Notes: generated by a model not told the origin, from the letters alone. Positions 1 through 10,130 are shown, numbered from the stretch's first letter. The stretch: DNA of 64,000 bases from Nostoc indistinguendum CM1-VF10 (GCA_019359215.1 JAHHHS010000011.1:1-64000), one strand, 5' to 3'. Numbers and translations are program-made.

Positions 1-57
1 TGGTTAATTTGATGGCAGGGCTTACTGCTTATACCTATTTGCCCAAAAAACCATCTA

Positions 58-483
58 TTGACATTTACCCAAAAGACTTACCTGCATTGCCTCCTGCTAT
101 TTTTTAGTTCTGTCGAACTCACGTTAAGTCAAACAAATAACCGCACTGCTACGTTACAGCAAGTTGCTCAGGAAATTTCAGAAATTACCGATCAACGTAT
201 CCAGAATAATATTGCAGCCTCAGCGTTCATTCTGGCTGGGCTAGTATTAGAGAAAGAGATCATTCAACAATTGCTGCGGAGGGAACATATGCAGGAATCG
301 GTAACCTATTAAGCTATCCTTGCTGAAGGTTTACCTGAAGGTCGTGCTGAAGAGGTGCGGCGTGTAGCGATGAATCTGCTCAAAGAGGGAATTTTGGTGG
401 AAATAGTGGCAAGGGTGACAGGGTTATCTCTGGAACAGATACAGCAGTTGGCAAGTGAAGAAACTGGTAATGCAGGGAAGTGA
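58..483 (+). pseudogene. Rpn/DUF2887-type nuclease gene, C-terminal remnant with an in-frame stop
   Basis: From about 145 the frame reads like the C-terminal part of the cyanobacterial Rpn-family (recombination-promoting nuclease / putative transposase, DUF2887-like) proteins: an ILAGLVLEKE segment, then LRREHMQESVTY. TAA at 310-312 interrupts the frame where these proteins usually have a Gln codon. The same frame then stays open to TGA at 481-483, giving the usual tail (AILAEG, RAEEVRR, a short helix ending LSLEQIQQLA). The N-terminal nuclease core is absent. A MITE-like end (111-126) lies just upstream of where homology starts, so an insertion or deletion may have removed the 5' part. Family assignment is from memory of the tail sequence. 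Two more degraded relatives occur at 27688 and 45889. Confidence 0.6.
111..126. repeat. Single end of a MITE-like element (TGTCGAACTCACGTTA)
   Basis: These 16 bases match, with one difference, the right end of the inverted-repeat element at 18196-18339 (TGTCGAACTTACGTTA). No matching left end is visible upstream within the window, so this is a solo end or a deletion remnant. Confidence 0.5.
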
Positions 484-487
484 GGAA

Positions 488-517
488 GCGATGTCTACAA
501 CGGGCTATGCCTACGCT
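488..517. repeat. Dispersed 30-bp repeat, copy 1 of 4
   Basis: GCGATGTCTAC followed by an ACGGGCTATGCCTACGC-like half. Related copies lie at 27599-27629, 35646-35674 and 53055-53081. All are intergenic. This is a small repetitive sequence of unknown role. Confidence 0.6.
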
Positions 518-646
518 ATTCTCTCATTTTCATTGCTCAAAATCGATGGCGGAGCCATTAAAAATGCATTCCCAGGTGCAACCTGGGAACGAGTACGAAT
601 ATTAAACTCTTAACTTTTGTACAGACGCGATTAATCGCATCTCTAA

Positions 647-1759
647 TTATTTGCCAAAGCCTTTACCGCGAGAGGTTGAAGGTAGACAAATGCAGTTTTC
701 GAGTTGACTAATTAAAGCCTCACGATCTAAATTTTGACCAATTAGCACGATTTGGTTTTTCAGTTGGCCTTTCCATTCATCATCATCCAAAGTAAACCGT
801 TTACCGCAAAGGTGGAAAATATGACGTTTTGGACTTTCGTCAAACCACATAATCCCCTTAGCTCGGAAGATATTTGAGGGTAGCTGGTTATCTAAGAAAT
901 ACTGAAACTTCCTAATAGAAAAAGGTTTGTCACTTTGGAAAGAGATGGAAGTAAAACCATCATTTTCTAAATGGTCAGAATGATGGTGGTCATGGTGATC
1001 ATGATCATGATCATGGTGATCGTGACCGCATGTTGAGTGGTCATGATCATCGTGAGCGTGATGATCATGATCGTGATGGTCGTATTTATCCACCACTGTG
1101 TCAAAATATTTATCAGACTCAAACAGACCAACACTAAGAATTAAAGGAAGCGGCACTTGCGATCGCGTGGTGCGGAGAATTCTTGCTCCTTCCTTAACTT
1201 CGTTAATTTTTGTTTCTAACTCATTCAATGTGGCTTCATCAACCAAATCAGTCTTGTTCAGTACAATTACATCACCATAGGCAATCTGGCTATATGCTGC
1301 TTGAGAATTAAATAAATCTAGACTGTAATTCGCCGCGTCTACCACGGTAATAATCGAATCCAAGCGAGTTAAATCTCGCAATTCTGTGCCCAGAAATGTT
1401 AAAGCTACTGGTAGCGGGTCTGCCAATCCAGTTGTTTCCACTACTAGATAATCTAGATTTTCTTGGCGTTCTAAAACTTTGTAAACTGCATCTACCAAAT
1501 CATTATTAATAGTGCAGCAAATACAACCATTATTTAGCTCGACCATGTTCTCACCAGTGGAAACAATTAGCTCGTTGTCGATGCCAATTTCGCCAAATTC
1601 ATTTACGAGAACGGCGGTTTTCAAACCCTGTTGGTTGTTGAGGATATGATTGAGTAAAGTCGTCTTGCCACTACCGAGAAAACCCGTAATAATTGTTACT
1701 GGCATTCCTTGTTTGGGCGTATCCATTGCCGAAGATTCGGGTGTAACTGCTGATTGCAT
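647..1759 (-). CDS. CobW/COG0523-family G3E GTPase, probable metallochaperone
   Basis: A 370-residue P-loop GTPase of the G3E family, whose members deliver metals, often zinc or cobalt, to client proteins. Walker A is GFLGSGKT (26-33), the family metal-binding motif CICC is at 79-82 (GCICC from 78), ETTG is at 108-111 and NKTD at 168-171. Residues 226-263 are an extreme His/Asp tract (about 20 His), typical of zinc-handling COG0523 members rather than cobalamin-pathway CobW. A CobW C-terminal domain follows from about 270. It is transcribed away from cysS. I could not find a convincing Zur-type palindrome upstream. Family is certain; zinc specificity is inferred. Confidence 0.9.
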   Translation of the reverse strand: MQSAVTPESSAMDTPKQGMPVTIITGFLGSGKTTLLNHILNNQQGLKTAVLVNEFGEIGIDNELIVSTGENMVELNNGCICCTINNDLVDAVYKVLERQENLDYLVVETTGLADPLPVALTFLGTELRDLTRLDSIITVVDAANYSLDLFNSQAAYSQIAYGDVIVLNKTDLVDEATLNELETKINEVKEGARILRTTRSQVPLPLILSVGLFESDKYFDTVVDKYDHHDHDHHAHDDHDHSTCGHDHHDHDHDHHDHHHSDHLENDGFTSISFQSDKPFSIRKFQYFLDNQLPSNIFRAKGIMWFDESPKRHIFHLCGKRFTLDDDEWKGQLKNQIVLIGQNLDREALISQLENCICLPSTSRGKGFGK

Positions 1760-1998
1760 AGCGCTGTTATCAAATAGTCAAAAAATAGTAATGTAGCGTA
1801 GATAGTCCAGAAAACACTAGCGCCGCAAGGCGGAAGTCAAAAATCAAAAGTCAAAAACCCTTGATTTCTAGGCTTTCGAGATTTTGTCCAATACTATGTT
1901 GATTTCCGCCGTGACGTACTAGCATAGGGATGCTGGACTGTCATCCCAGCTGCTTTACCCTATTATTACGTATCTCCTTATTTCAGCATTACTCTGTT

Positions 1999-3444
1999 AT
2001 GACCCTAACCCTTTACAATACCCTCACCCGTCGTCAAGAACCGTTTGAAACAGTCGAACCAGGCAAGGTTAAGATGTATTACTGCGGCGTGACGGTGTAC
2101 GATTACTGCCATTTGGGTCATGCCAGAGCTTGCATCGTTTGGGACGTTGTGCGCCGATACCTCCAGTTTATCGGCTATGAAGTCCGATATATCCAAAATT
2201 TTACCGATATTGATGACAAGATTCTCAATCGAGCCTGTGTTGAACATTCATCAATGGAAGCTGTAGCCGATCGCTTTATCAAAGCATATTTTGAGGATAT
2301 GGCGCGGCTGGGAATCAAAGAAGCTGATGAATATCCCCGTGCTACCCATACGATGAATGGCATTCAAAGGTTAATTCATGAGTTGGAAAATAAAGGTTTT
2401 GCTTACCCTGCTGATGGTGATGTGTATTATGCAGTCCGGCAGTTTGCTGAGTATGGCAAGCTTTCTGGACGCAAGTTAGAAGATATGCAAGCTGGGAAAA
2501 GTGATCGTGTAAACGTAGAAGATCCAGAGTACCAGAAAAAGAAAGACCCCTTCGATTTTGCTTTATGGAAGGCAGCAAAACCAGGAGAACCTGCTTGGGA
2601 ATCACCTTGGGGCGCAGGTCGTCCGGGATGGCACATTGAATGCTCGGCAATGGTACGCGATCGCTTGGGTGATACCATAGATATTCATGCTGGTGGTGCT
2701 GACTTAATTTTTCCCCACCACGAAAACGAAATTGCCCAATCTGAGGCTGTAACAGGAAAACCCCTGGCGCGTTACTGGCTGCATAACGGCATGGTGAAGG
2801 TAGATGGTGAAAAAATGTCCAAATCTTTGGGCAATTTCACCACTATTCGAGACTTACTCGATCGAGGAGTTGACCCGATGGCAGTGCGGTTATTCGTACT
2901 GACTGCTCAATACCGTACACCCATAGATTTTACCGACGAAGCGATCACCGCAGCAACCAACGGTTGGCACACCATTAGAGAAGGGTTACTCTTCGGCTAC
3001 CAATACGACAAAAAACTAGGATGGGGAATGGAAACTGCTTCACTACTCCCTGAAACTGTTGAACGTTTCCAAGAAACTGTGAATAACGACTTTAATTTTC
3101 CTGGTGGATTAACAGTGCTGTTTGAATTAGCCAAAGAACTGCGCCGTGAAGGAAATATTATTGTGCATCAAGGGAAAACCGAAACTTCTTCTGATGAGTT
3201 AAAGCGTCAATGGCAAACTCTTGTTGCATTAGCTGAAGTTTTAGGTTTAGAAGCCAAGCCGGAGGTAGAAACTTCTACAACAGAAGCTTTAAGCGATGCG
3301 GAAATTGAAGTGAAAATTCAACAAAGACAAGAAGCACGTAAAGGCAAGAATTTTGCCGAAAGCGATCGCATTCGTGACGAACTCCAAGCAGAAGGTATTA
3401 CGCTAATTGATAGCCGTGATGGTACACGCTGGCACCGGAATTAA
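1999..3444 (+). CDS. cysS: Cysteinyl-tRNA synthetase
   Basis: Class I aminoacyl-tRNA synthetase that charges tRNA-Cys in the cytoplasm. The ATG at 1999 gives 481 residues beginning MTLTLYNTLTRRQEPF, the normal family N-terminus; a longer frame from 1930 adds 23 residues of unrelated sequence. The HIGH signature appears as HLGH (38-41), KMSKS is intact (272-276), and Cys29 in YYCG is the expected first zinc ligand. The C-terminal end (ESDRIRDELQAEGITLIDS) is the usual anticodon-binding-side helix. The tldD gene starts 13 bases after the stop, so the two are probably cotranscribed. Confidence 0.96.
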   Translation: MTLTLYNTLTRRQEPFETVEPGKVKMYYCGVTVYDYCHLGHARACIVWDVVRRYLQFIGYEVRYIQNFTDIDDKILNRACVEHSSMEAVADRFIKAYFEDMARLGIKEADEYPRATHTMNGIQRLIHELENKGFAYPADGDVYYAVRQFAEYGKLSGRKLEDMQAGKSDRVNVEDPEYQKKKDPFDFALWKAAKPGEPAWESPWGAGRPGWHIECSAMVRDRLGDTIDIHAGGADLIFPHHENEIAQSEAVTGKPLARYWLHNGMVKVDGEKMSKSLGNFTTIRDLLDRGVDPMAVRLFVLTAQYRTPIDFTDEAITAATNGWHTIREGLLFGYQYDKKLGWGMETASLLPETVERFQETVNNDFNFPGGLTVLFELAKELRREGNIIVHQGKTETSSDELKRQWQTLVALAEVLGLEAKPEVETSTTEALSDAEIEVKIQQRQEARKGKNFAESDRIRDELQAEGITLIDSRDGTRWHRN

Positions 3445-3457
3445 ATTTTAAATTATT

Positions 3458-4897
3458 ATGTTGATTACTCTAAAAAAAGCGATCGCTAGTTTCGATATTC
3501 CTGCTGATTGGATCGGTATTAGAGCCGTAAAGGAAACTTCTACTACCCGTTCAGTCCGTGACGGCTTACCCCAACTAAATGGCAAATCCTTCACTGTAGG
3601 AGCCATGCTGGAAGTTTTAGTAAATGGCTGTCTGGGTTATGCAGCAACTAACTCCCTAGAACTGCCTTCCCTACAAGCTGCTGCCCAAACAGCCTATAAA
3701 CAAGCATTAGCAGCCAGTGAATGGTGGATACATCCCTTCCGGGAAAGTGAGCGCCCTAAAGTCGTTGGTGAATATAAGTCTCCATTCCTTGAGCCATTAG
3801 ATGCTTTGAGTCCGGGAGAAATCAACGATTTACTGGTTCGGATTTGCCAAACACTGAAAGTCAACGACAAGATAGTGCAAACCATAGCCAGTGCTAGCAC
3901 CATTGAGAGAGAGTCTTGGTTTGTTAGCAGCAACGGCTCAGAAGTCTATCAAAAAACTCTATCTATAGGGACTCATTACGGAGCCACCGCCCAAGATGGG
4001 GTGGTTGTACAGCAGCGCAGCAACAACGGCTCTCAGGCAAACTGTTACCAAGGTGGACTAGAACTTTTAAAACAAGAAAACTTATGGTATCGGGTGCGGC
4101 AAATTGGCGAACAAGCAGTAGAACTCTTGACAGCAGAGGAATGCCCAACCACCCGCACCAACTTAGTTTTAGCCCCAGACCAAATGATGCTGCAAATCCA
4201 TGAAAGTGTCGGGCATCCCCTAGAAATTGACCGAATTTTGGGAGATGAGCGTAACTATGCTGGGGGCAGCTTCGTTAATAAAAGTGATTTTGGCAACCTA
4301 GTATATGGTTCGCCACTGATGAACATTACCTTTGATCCTACCGTACCTGGTGAATTTGCCAGCTATGGCTTTGATGATACGGGTGCTGTAGCAACGCGGG
4401 AGTTTTTGGTAAAAGAAGGTGTACTCCAACGAGGTATAGGCAGTTTAGAGAGTCAAGCAAGAGCAGGTGTAGCAGGAGTTGCCTGTGCCCGTGCTTCCTC
4501 ATGGAATCGACCAGCGATTGATCGCATGGGTAACTTAAATTTAGAACCTCTAAACGCAACCTTTGAAGACATTATTGCTGGGATAGAACACGGCGTTTAT
4601 ATGGAATCTAACCGATCTTGGTCAATTGACGATCGCCGCTACAAATTCCAATTTGGTTGCGAGTACGCTAAATTAATTGAAAATGGTAAACTCACCAAAA
4701 CCCTCCGTAATCCCAATTATCGGGCAACAACACCAGAATTTTGGCATAGCTTAATCCAAGTAGGAGGTACTGACAACTGGCAAATGTATGGTACTCCTTA
4801 TTGTGGCAAAGGAGAACCAAATCAAGCTATTTGGGTAGGACACGGTTCACCTGTTTGTGTATTTGCTAATGTAGAAGTTTTTGGTGGAGGAAGTTGA
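3458..4897 (+). CDS. tldD: TldD-family metalloprotease subunit
   Basis: A 479-residue protein of the TldD/PmbA family. In enterobacteria TldD and TldE form a zinc protease that degrades unfolded or leader peptides such as microcin B17 precursor and CcdA antitoxin. The metal-binding HExxxH is present as HESVGH at 248-253, followed by the conserved EIDRILGDE segment, which identifies this as the catalytic TldD-type subunit. It lies 13 bases after cysS and about 240 bases before the TldE-type gene. The natural substrate in cyanobacteria is not evident here. Confidence 0.93.
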   Translation: MLITLKKAIASFDIPADWIGIRAVKETSTTRSVRDGLPQLNGKSFTVGAMLEVLVNGCLGYAATNSLELPSLQAAAQTAYKQALAASEWWIHPFRESERPKVVGEYKSPFLEPLDALSPGEINDLLVRICQTLKVNDKIVQTIASASTIERESWFVSSNGSEVYQKTLSIGTHYGATAQDGVVVQQRSNNGSQANCYQGGLELLKQENLWYRVRQIGEQAVELLTAEECPTTRTNLVLAPDQMMLQIHESVGHPLEIDRILGDERNYAGGSFVNKSDFGNLVYGSPLMNITFDPTVPGEFASYGFDDTGAVATREFLVKEGVLQRGIGSLESQARAGVAGVACARASSWNRPAIDRMGNLNLEPLNATFEDIIAGIEHGVYMESNRSWSIDDRRYKFQFGCEYAKLIENGKLTKTLRNPNYRATTPEFWHSLIQVGGTDNWQMYGTPYCGKGEPNQAIWVGHGSPVCVFANVEVFGGGS

Positions 4898-4905
4898 CAA
4901 AGTTA

Positions 4906-4933
4906 GGAGGGAAGAGTTAGGAGGGAAGAGTTG
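4906..4933. repeat. Short tandem repeat (GAGGGAAGAGTTAG) after tldD
   Basis: The segment just after the tldD stop carries AGTTAGGAGGGAAG twice in succession. The rest of 4934-5135 is AT-rich leader DNA for tldE with no further gene. Confidence 0.5.
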
Positions 4934-5135
4934 GTACTTAAATAGTTAGGCATTATTAAACATAAAATCTTAGTTTGTAGTGAGCGATTCATCACTCAAA
5001 ACAAAGATTATTAGGAATAAAGTTTTTATTAAAAACTTTAATTTATTTATGCCTAGCTACTTAGGATATTTGAATTAAAAAACTCGTACACCCTAGCTTT
5101 TTCTCCTCATTATTCACTATGAATATTTAATATCT

Positions 5136-6482
5136 ATGAAAATTGAAGAATTATCTGCATTAGAAGTCAGCTTTAATCAACTGATTGAAACTCTACTAAT
5201 TAAAAAAGCCGAAAGTGAACAATTCACTGTGAAACTCAGCAGTGAAAGAAGTCAATTTACTCGTTTCAATCATGCGAAAGTGCGGCAAACAGGTTGTGTT
5301 GCTGATGGTTGGATCGAACTTACTTTGATGGCAGATCAGCGCAGCAGTGTTAGGCAGTTTCCCTTTACTGGAAATTGGGATGTAGATTGGCAGTTAGCAT
5401 ATACTGCTTTGCAAGAACTACGTGACGAACTTATTTTACTACCCATCGATCCGTATCTAGTTTTACCATCAGGAAATAATACCAGTCGAGAAATACATTC
5501 TGGGAATTTATTGGCGGCGGAAGCAGTAGTACCAACTGTGCTAGAACTAGTTGCTGAATTAGATTTTACAGGAATATATGCAGGAGGAGTGGTAGTTAAA
5601 GCTTACGGTGATTCCAACGGTCAAAAACACTGGTTTGCTACTGATTCTTTTACCTTAGATTATTCTCTGTTTTCCACCTCTGGACAAGCAGTTAAAGGTA
5701 CATTTGCAGGGAGTGATTGGGATGAATCTGCTTATATAGGCAAAATCAGCGAAGGCAAAAAGCAACTAGAATTGCTTGCTCGCCCAGCTAAAGAATTGTC
5801 ACGGGGACAATATAAAACATATTTTGCACCTGCTGCTGTTGCAGATTTCTTACTGATGCTTTCTTGGGGAGCAGTCGGCGAAGCTGATATCCAACAAGGA
5901 AATAGTGCTTTGGCTGCTTTATCGCGTCAAGAAAAACAACTTTCCCCAAGATTTAGTTTGAAAGAAAACTTTCAACAAGGCTTAGTGCCACGATTTAATG
6001 AATTAGGAGAAATAGCAGCACCGGAGTTATTTGTAATAGAAAAAGGACGTTTGGTAAATACTTTGGTGAATTCTCGGACTGCTAAAGAATATCAAAAAAT
6101 TGCCAATGGTGCTAATGGTTCAGAGACTCTACGTGCGCCAGAAGTGAGTCCAGGAAATTTACTATTTGAGCAGATTCTTCCGAGATTGGATACAGGATTG
6201 TATCTATCAAATTTGCATTACTTAAATTGGAGCGATCGCCAAACTGGTAGAATCACAGGTATGACTCGTTATGCTTGTTTTTGGGTAGAAAACGGAGAAA
6301 TCATTGCCCCCATTGAAAATTTACGTTTTGATGAAAGTCTCTATCGCTTCTGGGGAGATAAGTTAGTAGATTTGACCGATTTTCAAGAATTCATTCCCGA
6401 AGTAGGTACATACGATAGTCGCCAACTTGGAGGTAGTTTAGTTCCCGGTATGCTGGTGGAAGATTTTACATATACTTTGTAA
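5136..6482 (+). CDS. tldE: TldE/PmbA-family protein, partner of TldD
   Basis: A 448-residue PmbA/TldE-type protein. It lacks the HExxxH motif, as expected for the non-catalytic partner in the TldD-TldE heterodimer. The N-terminal region (QFTRFNHAKVRQTG) and the C-terminal region (GSLVPGMLVEDFTYTL) match the family layout. It lies directly downstream of tldD on the same strand; the roughly 240-base AT-rich gap leaves room for its own promoter. The start at ATG 5136 gives a normal length. Confidence 0.9.
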   Translation: MKIEELSALEVSFNQLIETLLIKKAESEQFTVKLSSERSQFTRFNHAKVRQTGCVADGWIELTLMADQRSSVRQFPFTGNWDVDWQLAYTALQELRDELILLPIDPYLVLPSGNNTSREIHSGNLLAAEAVVPTVLELVAELDFTGIYAGGVVVKAYGDSNGQKHWFATDSFTLDYSLFSTSGQAVKGTFAGSDWDESAYIGKISEGKKQLELLARPAKELSRGQYKTYFAPAAVADFLLMLSWGAVGEADIQQGNSALAALSRQEKQLSPRFSLKENFQQGLVPRFNELGEIAAPELFVIEKGRLVNTLVNSRTAKEYQKIANGANGSETLRAPEVSPGNLLFEQILPRLDTGLYLSNLHYLNWSDRQTGRITGMTRYACFWVENGEIIAPIENLRFDESLYRFWGDKLVDLTDFQEFIPEVGTYDSRQLGGSLVPGMLVEDFTYTL

Positions 6483-6715
6483 TCGTCTTGTGTAAAAACA
6501 CCATATTCTTAGCTCGACTTTATCCTTTTTTGTCGCAAGGTGATACTCCTGCAAAGCCGTTGCGCGAACGCTTAAACTGAAACTTTTGTGGAAAGATAGT
6601 TTTGCTTCTATTACCAGTTAGGTATAGAAAACCAAAAGTTTTCGTTAATCAAAATTGCTGGGTTAAGCAATAGCGAAACCCAACCTATAATTTTCCCCAT
6701 CTCTCCTTAGAACCT

Positions 6716-7384
6716 CTATTTTTTCTTACTAGGAGGTGAATTACGCTGGGTAAGGTTATCAATTTGCAATTGTTGCCGTCCGTTGGTAACAATTCGCAAC
6801 ATATCTTTGAGATCCTGCTCGATATTTCCTAAAATGCCATCAGCATAGGCATCAGCACCATCTTCAATTTCTTGAGCCTGAGCGATCGCAGTTTGTCGCA
6901 TTTGGTCTAATTCTTGCTGACAAGCATACCGCTTACGGTCAATTTCGGTGAGGGTTTCTTGCATTATTACCTCACACTCTTGCTGCACTTGTCGCCGCAG
7001 TTGTTCAGCTTCTTGTTCTGCCTGTTGAATAATATCGCTTTCAGCTAAAATTTGCGCTCTTTTTGCTTGCGCGGCCTCAACAACCTGCTGTCCATACTCT
7101 TCCGCTTCTAACAGAATTTCATCCTTTTGGTCGAGGATAGCCGCTGCTTCTTGAAACAGTGATGGTAAAGCAAGCCGGATGTAGTCAAGCTGATCGAGCA
7201 GCTTTTCTTCATCTATGAGAGTGCGTCCCGTCAGCGGAATCCTGAGACTAGAGAGAACCATTTCTTCTAGACGGTTGAGTTCCTGCTGAATATCTATGCT
7301 TCCCTCTCCACCGACATATTCTTGAGGGGGGGGATTGCTTCCGTTGAGATTGGGTTCAACATTGGAGAGTTGTGATTGTAGCAT
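6716..7384 (-). CDS. Coiled-coil DivIVA-like protein (possible Cdv3-type division factor)
   Basis: A 222-residue, highly charged protein. An N-terminal segment ([25 protein letters not shown]) precedes a long Glu/Gln/Ala-rich coiled coil (about residues 75-185). It resembles the cyanobacterial DivIVA-like proteins, of which Cdv3 acts in septum placement; the exact orthologue is inferred. The frame from 7384 overlaps the 3' end of coaD by 91 nt in a different frame. The internal Met at residue 42 would remove the overlap but start inside the recognisable N-terminal segment. The overlap contains an eight-G run (7326-7333). Confidence 0.75.
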   Translation of the reverse strand: MLQSQLSNVEPNLNGSNPPPQEYVGGEGSIDIQQELNRLEEMVLSSLRIPLTGRTLIDEEKLLDQLDYIRLALPSLFQEAAAILDQKDEILLEAEEYGQQVVEAAQAKRAQILAESDIIQQAEQEAEQLRRQVQQECEVIMQETLTEIDRKRYACQQELDQMRQTAIAQAQEIEDGADAYADGILGNIEQDLKDMLRIVTNGRQQLQIDNLTQRNSPPSKKK

Positions 7385-7845
7385 TGGTATATATCTAGGG
7401 CAATGTGTGGGGGAACGAGATGATCGATAGAGCCACCAAACCTTGCAATCTCTTTTACCACACTACTACTTAAAAAACTATACTCATTTGAGGTTGCAAG
7501 AAAAACTGTTTCTATTTGAGTAGAAAGAGTTTTATTGGTATGAGCCATTTGCAGTTCCACTTCAAAATCTGACACAGCCCGTAAACCCCTAAGCAAAACT
7601 TGTGCTTGTCGCATTTGGGCATAGTTGACGGTAAGACCATCAAAGCTGTCTGTATCTACATTAGGTAGATGTTGTGTAGAATGCCGGATCTGATCTAGCC
7701 GTTGCTCCACACTAAAAAGTGGCATTTTGTTGGGGTTCCGCAGTACAGCGACAATTACCCGCTCAAACAGCCGACTACCGCGCTGTATGAGGTCAAGGTG
7801 TCCCAAGGTGATGGGGTCGAAGCTACCAGGATAAATAGCAATCAC
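7294..7845 (-). CDS. coaD: Phosphopantetheine adenylyltransferase
   Basis: Penultimate enzyme of coenzyme A synthesis, forming dephospho-CoA from 4'-phosphopantetheine and ATP. The nucleotidyltransferase motif GSFDP (7-11) plus TLGH (13-16) is present, and the C-terminal signature appears as SSSVVKEIA. The length of 183 residues exceeds the roughly 160 of most bacterial CoaD proteins. The extra tail after [11 protein letters not shown] lies over the start of the downstream DivIVA-like gene. Confidence 0.95.
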   Translation of the reverse strand: MIAIYPGSFDPITLGHLDLIQRGSRLFERVIVAVLRNPNKMPLFSVEQRLDQIRHSTQHLPNVDTDSFDGLTVNYAQMRQAQVLLRGLRAVSDFEVELQMAHTNKTLSTQIETVFLATSNEYSFLSSSVVKEIARFGGSIDHLVPPHIALDIYQCYNHNSPMLNPISTEAIPPLKNMSVEREA

Positions 7846-8140
7846 AATTTTAAATATATCAAAGTTGTTTAAGTGATTATATCGAAGCAGTTTTGTTTAA
7901 CCTACTCAAATCTACCATCTTGCGCTTTGGGGAAGGATGCTAAACTCAATTGTTTTGGTAGTACAAGTTATGCTCAACTAGGCGTTAGGAATTAGACTCC
8001 TAAATATGGATACTGGTTTTTTACCTACATCCCCACAATGTTGTGCAGGATTTAAGTACAGTTCCAGTATTCGAGATGCAAGAAACTCCGTACTTAGCAA
8101 AGTGCGTGGGTAGTTAACGAACTCTTCTAGGTAATTTTTC

Positions 8141-9016
8141 ATGGCACTGGATTTTCCCACCTTGCCCTTGGCGTTTCAATTTACTTCTCCAGGACCCATT
8201 CTGGTGAAATTAGGGCCACTAAGTATCCGTTGGTATGGCTTATTGATTGCCACAGCAGTATTAATTGGCGTCATACTTTCCCAGCATTTGGCAAAACGCC
8301 GTAATGTTAATCCTGAGTTGCTAGGCGATTTATTCTTTTGGTTGTTGATTGGGGCAATCCCTAGCGCACGGCTATATTACGTTTTCTTTGAGTGGTCAAA
8401 ATATGCCCCAACTCCAGGAAAAATCTTTGCTATCTGGGAAGGAGGTATTGCTATTCATGGAGCGATTCTTGGTGGGGTTATAGCTGCGTTAATCTTTGCC
8501 AAAATCAAGCAGGTTTCTTTCTGGCAGCTAGCAGATTTAGTAGCGCCTTCACTGATTTTAGGGCAGGCGATCGGGCGTTGGGGCAATTTCTTTAATTCTG
8601 AAGCTTTTGGCGATCCGACAAATTTACCCTGGAAGCTGTATATTCCACCAGAGCATCGTCCTCTAGAGTATGCGAGTTTCGATTACTTCCATCCCACTTT
8701 CCTGTACGAGTCTCTCTGGGATCTAATGGTGTTTGCGCTGCTCATAACGTTGTTTTTCCGGTCTTTATCCGGTAAGCCACGTTTGAAGGTAGGGACGCTG
8801 TTCTTAATTTACTGGCCAGCGTACAGCTTAGGACGTTTGTGGATTGAAGGTTTTCGCACTGATAGCTTGATGCTAGGGCCGTTACGGATAGCACAAGTAG
8901 TCAGCAGTCTAGGAATTTTATTTGGATTAGTTGGATTAGCTTGGCTTTACTTACTTAAACGCCCTTTACCCGATGTAGTGCCTACTCCCAAGGGAGATGG
9001 GGAAGTGAGGGAATGA
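8141..9016 (+). CDS. lgt: Phosphatidylglycerol-prolipoprotein diacylglyceryl transferase
   Basis: Inner-membrane enzyme that transfers diacylglycerol from phosphatidylglycerol to the lipobox Cys of prolipoproteins, the first step of lipoprotein maturation. The 291-residue protein has several hydrophobic membrane segments. The Lgt signature GRWGNFFN is at 145-152, and a conserved PTFLYES segment follows. The ATG at 8141 gives the normal N-terminus (a periplasmic stretch, then SIRWYGLLI). It is a single gene with a hairpin downstream at 9084. Confidence 0.95.
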   Translation: MALDFPTLPLAFQFTSPGPILVKLGPLSIRWYGLLIATAVLIGVILSQHLAKRRNVNPELLGDLFFWLLIGAIPSARLYYVFFEWSKYAPTPGKIFAIWEGGIAIHGAILGGVIAALIFAKIKQVSFWQLADLVAPSLILGQAIGRWGNFFNSEAFGDPTNLPWKLYIPPEHRPLEYASFDYFHPTFLYESLWDLMVFALLITLFFRSLSGKPRLKVGTLFLIYWPAYSLGRLWIEGFRTDSLMLGPLRIAQVVSSLGILFGLVGLAWLYLLKRPLPDVVPTPKGDGEVRE

Positions 9017-9083
9017 GAAGATGAGGGAGCAGGGGGAGAAAGAATAACTAATGCCCAATGCTCAATACCCAAAAATAAAAAAT

Positions 9084-9105
9084 GCCCCAGAGTATTCTCT
9101 AGGGC
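9084..9105. terminator. Hairpin between lgt and cobM
   Basis: GCCCCAGAG, loop TATT, then CTCTAGGGC: a nine-base stem with one mismatch. An A-rich run precedes it and only TTAAC follows, so it would terminate better in the minus direction. It may still mark the end of the lgt transcript. Confidence 0.5.
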
Positions 9106-9202
9106 TTAACCAGGGTGCATCTACCATTACTCTCTACTAGGGAAAGAGGGTGAATCCGGAAAGATACTGAGAAAATATCAAAAAAGTTTTTGAGGGATTG
9201 CC

Positions 9203-10027
9203 GTGTGTTCTTCTAAAAGTGAATATACAGAAAACCTGAGTTATAAAAAAACACTATATGCTATAGAACCATCTGTGTATATTGTGGGAGCAGGTCCTGG
9301 AGATCCTGATTTATTAACGGTGAAGGCGCAGAAGCTACTGGCTGTTGCTGATGTGATCCTATTTGCTGATTCTTTAGTACCCGAACAGATTTTAGAACTT
9401 TGCCGAAAAGATGCGGAGATAATTAGAACTGCGAATCAGACTTTAGAAGAGATTTTGCCGATCATGATCGATAGGGTGCGATCGCAGCACAAATCTTTAG
9501 TCCGTCTCCATTCTGGCGATCCTAGTCTCTACAGCGCCATCCACGAGCAAATGCACCTCCTCGCAGAGGCAAATATTCCTTTTGAAATCATACCTGGTAT
9601 CAGCGCCTTCCAAGCCGCAGCTGCCAAACTCAAAGTAGAACTGACTGTCCCCGGTTTAGTCCAAACTATCATTTTGACTCGCATCAGTGGACGTACAGAA
9701 GTCCCCGCCACTGAAGAATTAGCCTCTCTTGCAGCACATCAGGCTAGCCTCTGCTTATATCTAAGTGCGCGTCACGTCGAAAATGCCCAAGCTAAACTAC
9801 TCGAACACTATCCAGCCGAAACCCCCATTGCAATTTGCTTTCGCATCGGATGGTCCGATGAAAAAATCAAGGTTGTCCCCCTTAATGAAATGGCAGACTG
9901 CACTCATAAAGAAAAATTAATTCGCACTACACTTTATATCATCAGCCCAGCACTCTCGGCAGCAAAAGGGCGATCGCGTTTATATCATCCCGAACATAGT
10001 CATCTATTCCGCTCATCTCACCAGTAA
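9203..10027 (+). CDS. cobM: Precorrin-4 C11-methyltransferase
   Basis: S-adenosylmethionine-dependent methylase of the cobalamin (corrin ring) pathway. The tetrapyrrole methylase glycine-rich loop VYIVGAGPGDPDLLTVKA is near residues 25-42, and the following DVILFADSLVPEQIL is characteristic of CobM/CbiF rather than CobI or CobJ. A second SAM-binding region (LHSGDPSLYSAIHEQM) follows. The start is GTG at 9203. The length of 274 residues includes a roughly 24-residue N-terminal extension. I see no cobalamin riboswitch in the 186 bases upstream. Confidence 0.93.
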   Translation: MCSSKSEYTENLSYKKTLYAIEPSVYIVGAGPGDPDLLTVKAQKLLAVADVILFADSLVPEQILELCRKDAEIIRTANQTLEEILPIMIDRVRSQHKSLVRLHSGDPSLYSAIHEQMHLLAEANIPFEIIPGISAFQAAAAKLKVELTVPGLVQTIILTRISGRTEVPATEELASLAAHQASLCLYLSARHVENAQAKLLEHYPAETPIAICFRIGWSDEKIKVVPLNEMADCTHKEKLIRTTLYIISPALSAAKGRSRLYHPEHSHLFRSSHQ

Positions 10028-10130
10028 AAATTGAGCATTGGTAATTAATTCTTCTTTCTTCTCCCTCATCTCTTTCGGGGTTCGGTAAACTTAACAATGT
10101 GAATAAAATCCAAAATGCCAATTCGTTACT

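Noticed and set aside
7978..8160. 60-codon minus-strand frame overlapping the lgt start
   Set aside because: It has no family features and overlaps a certain gene start; antisense noise.
9017..9202. Possible cobalamin riboswitch ahead of cobM
   Set aside because: No B12-box-like conserved core is seen; the region is STRR sequence and one hairpin.
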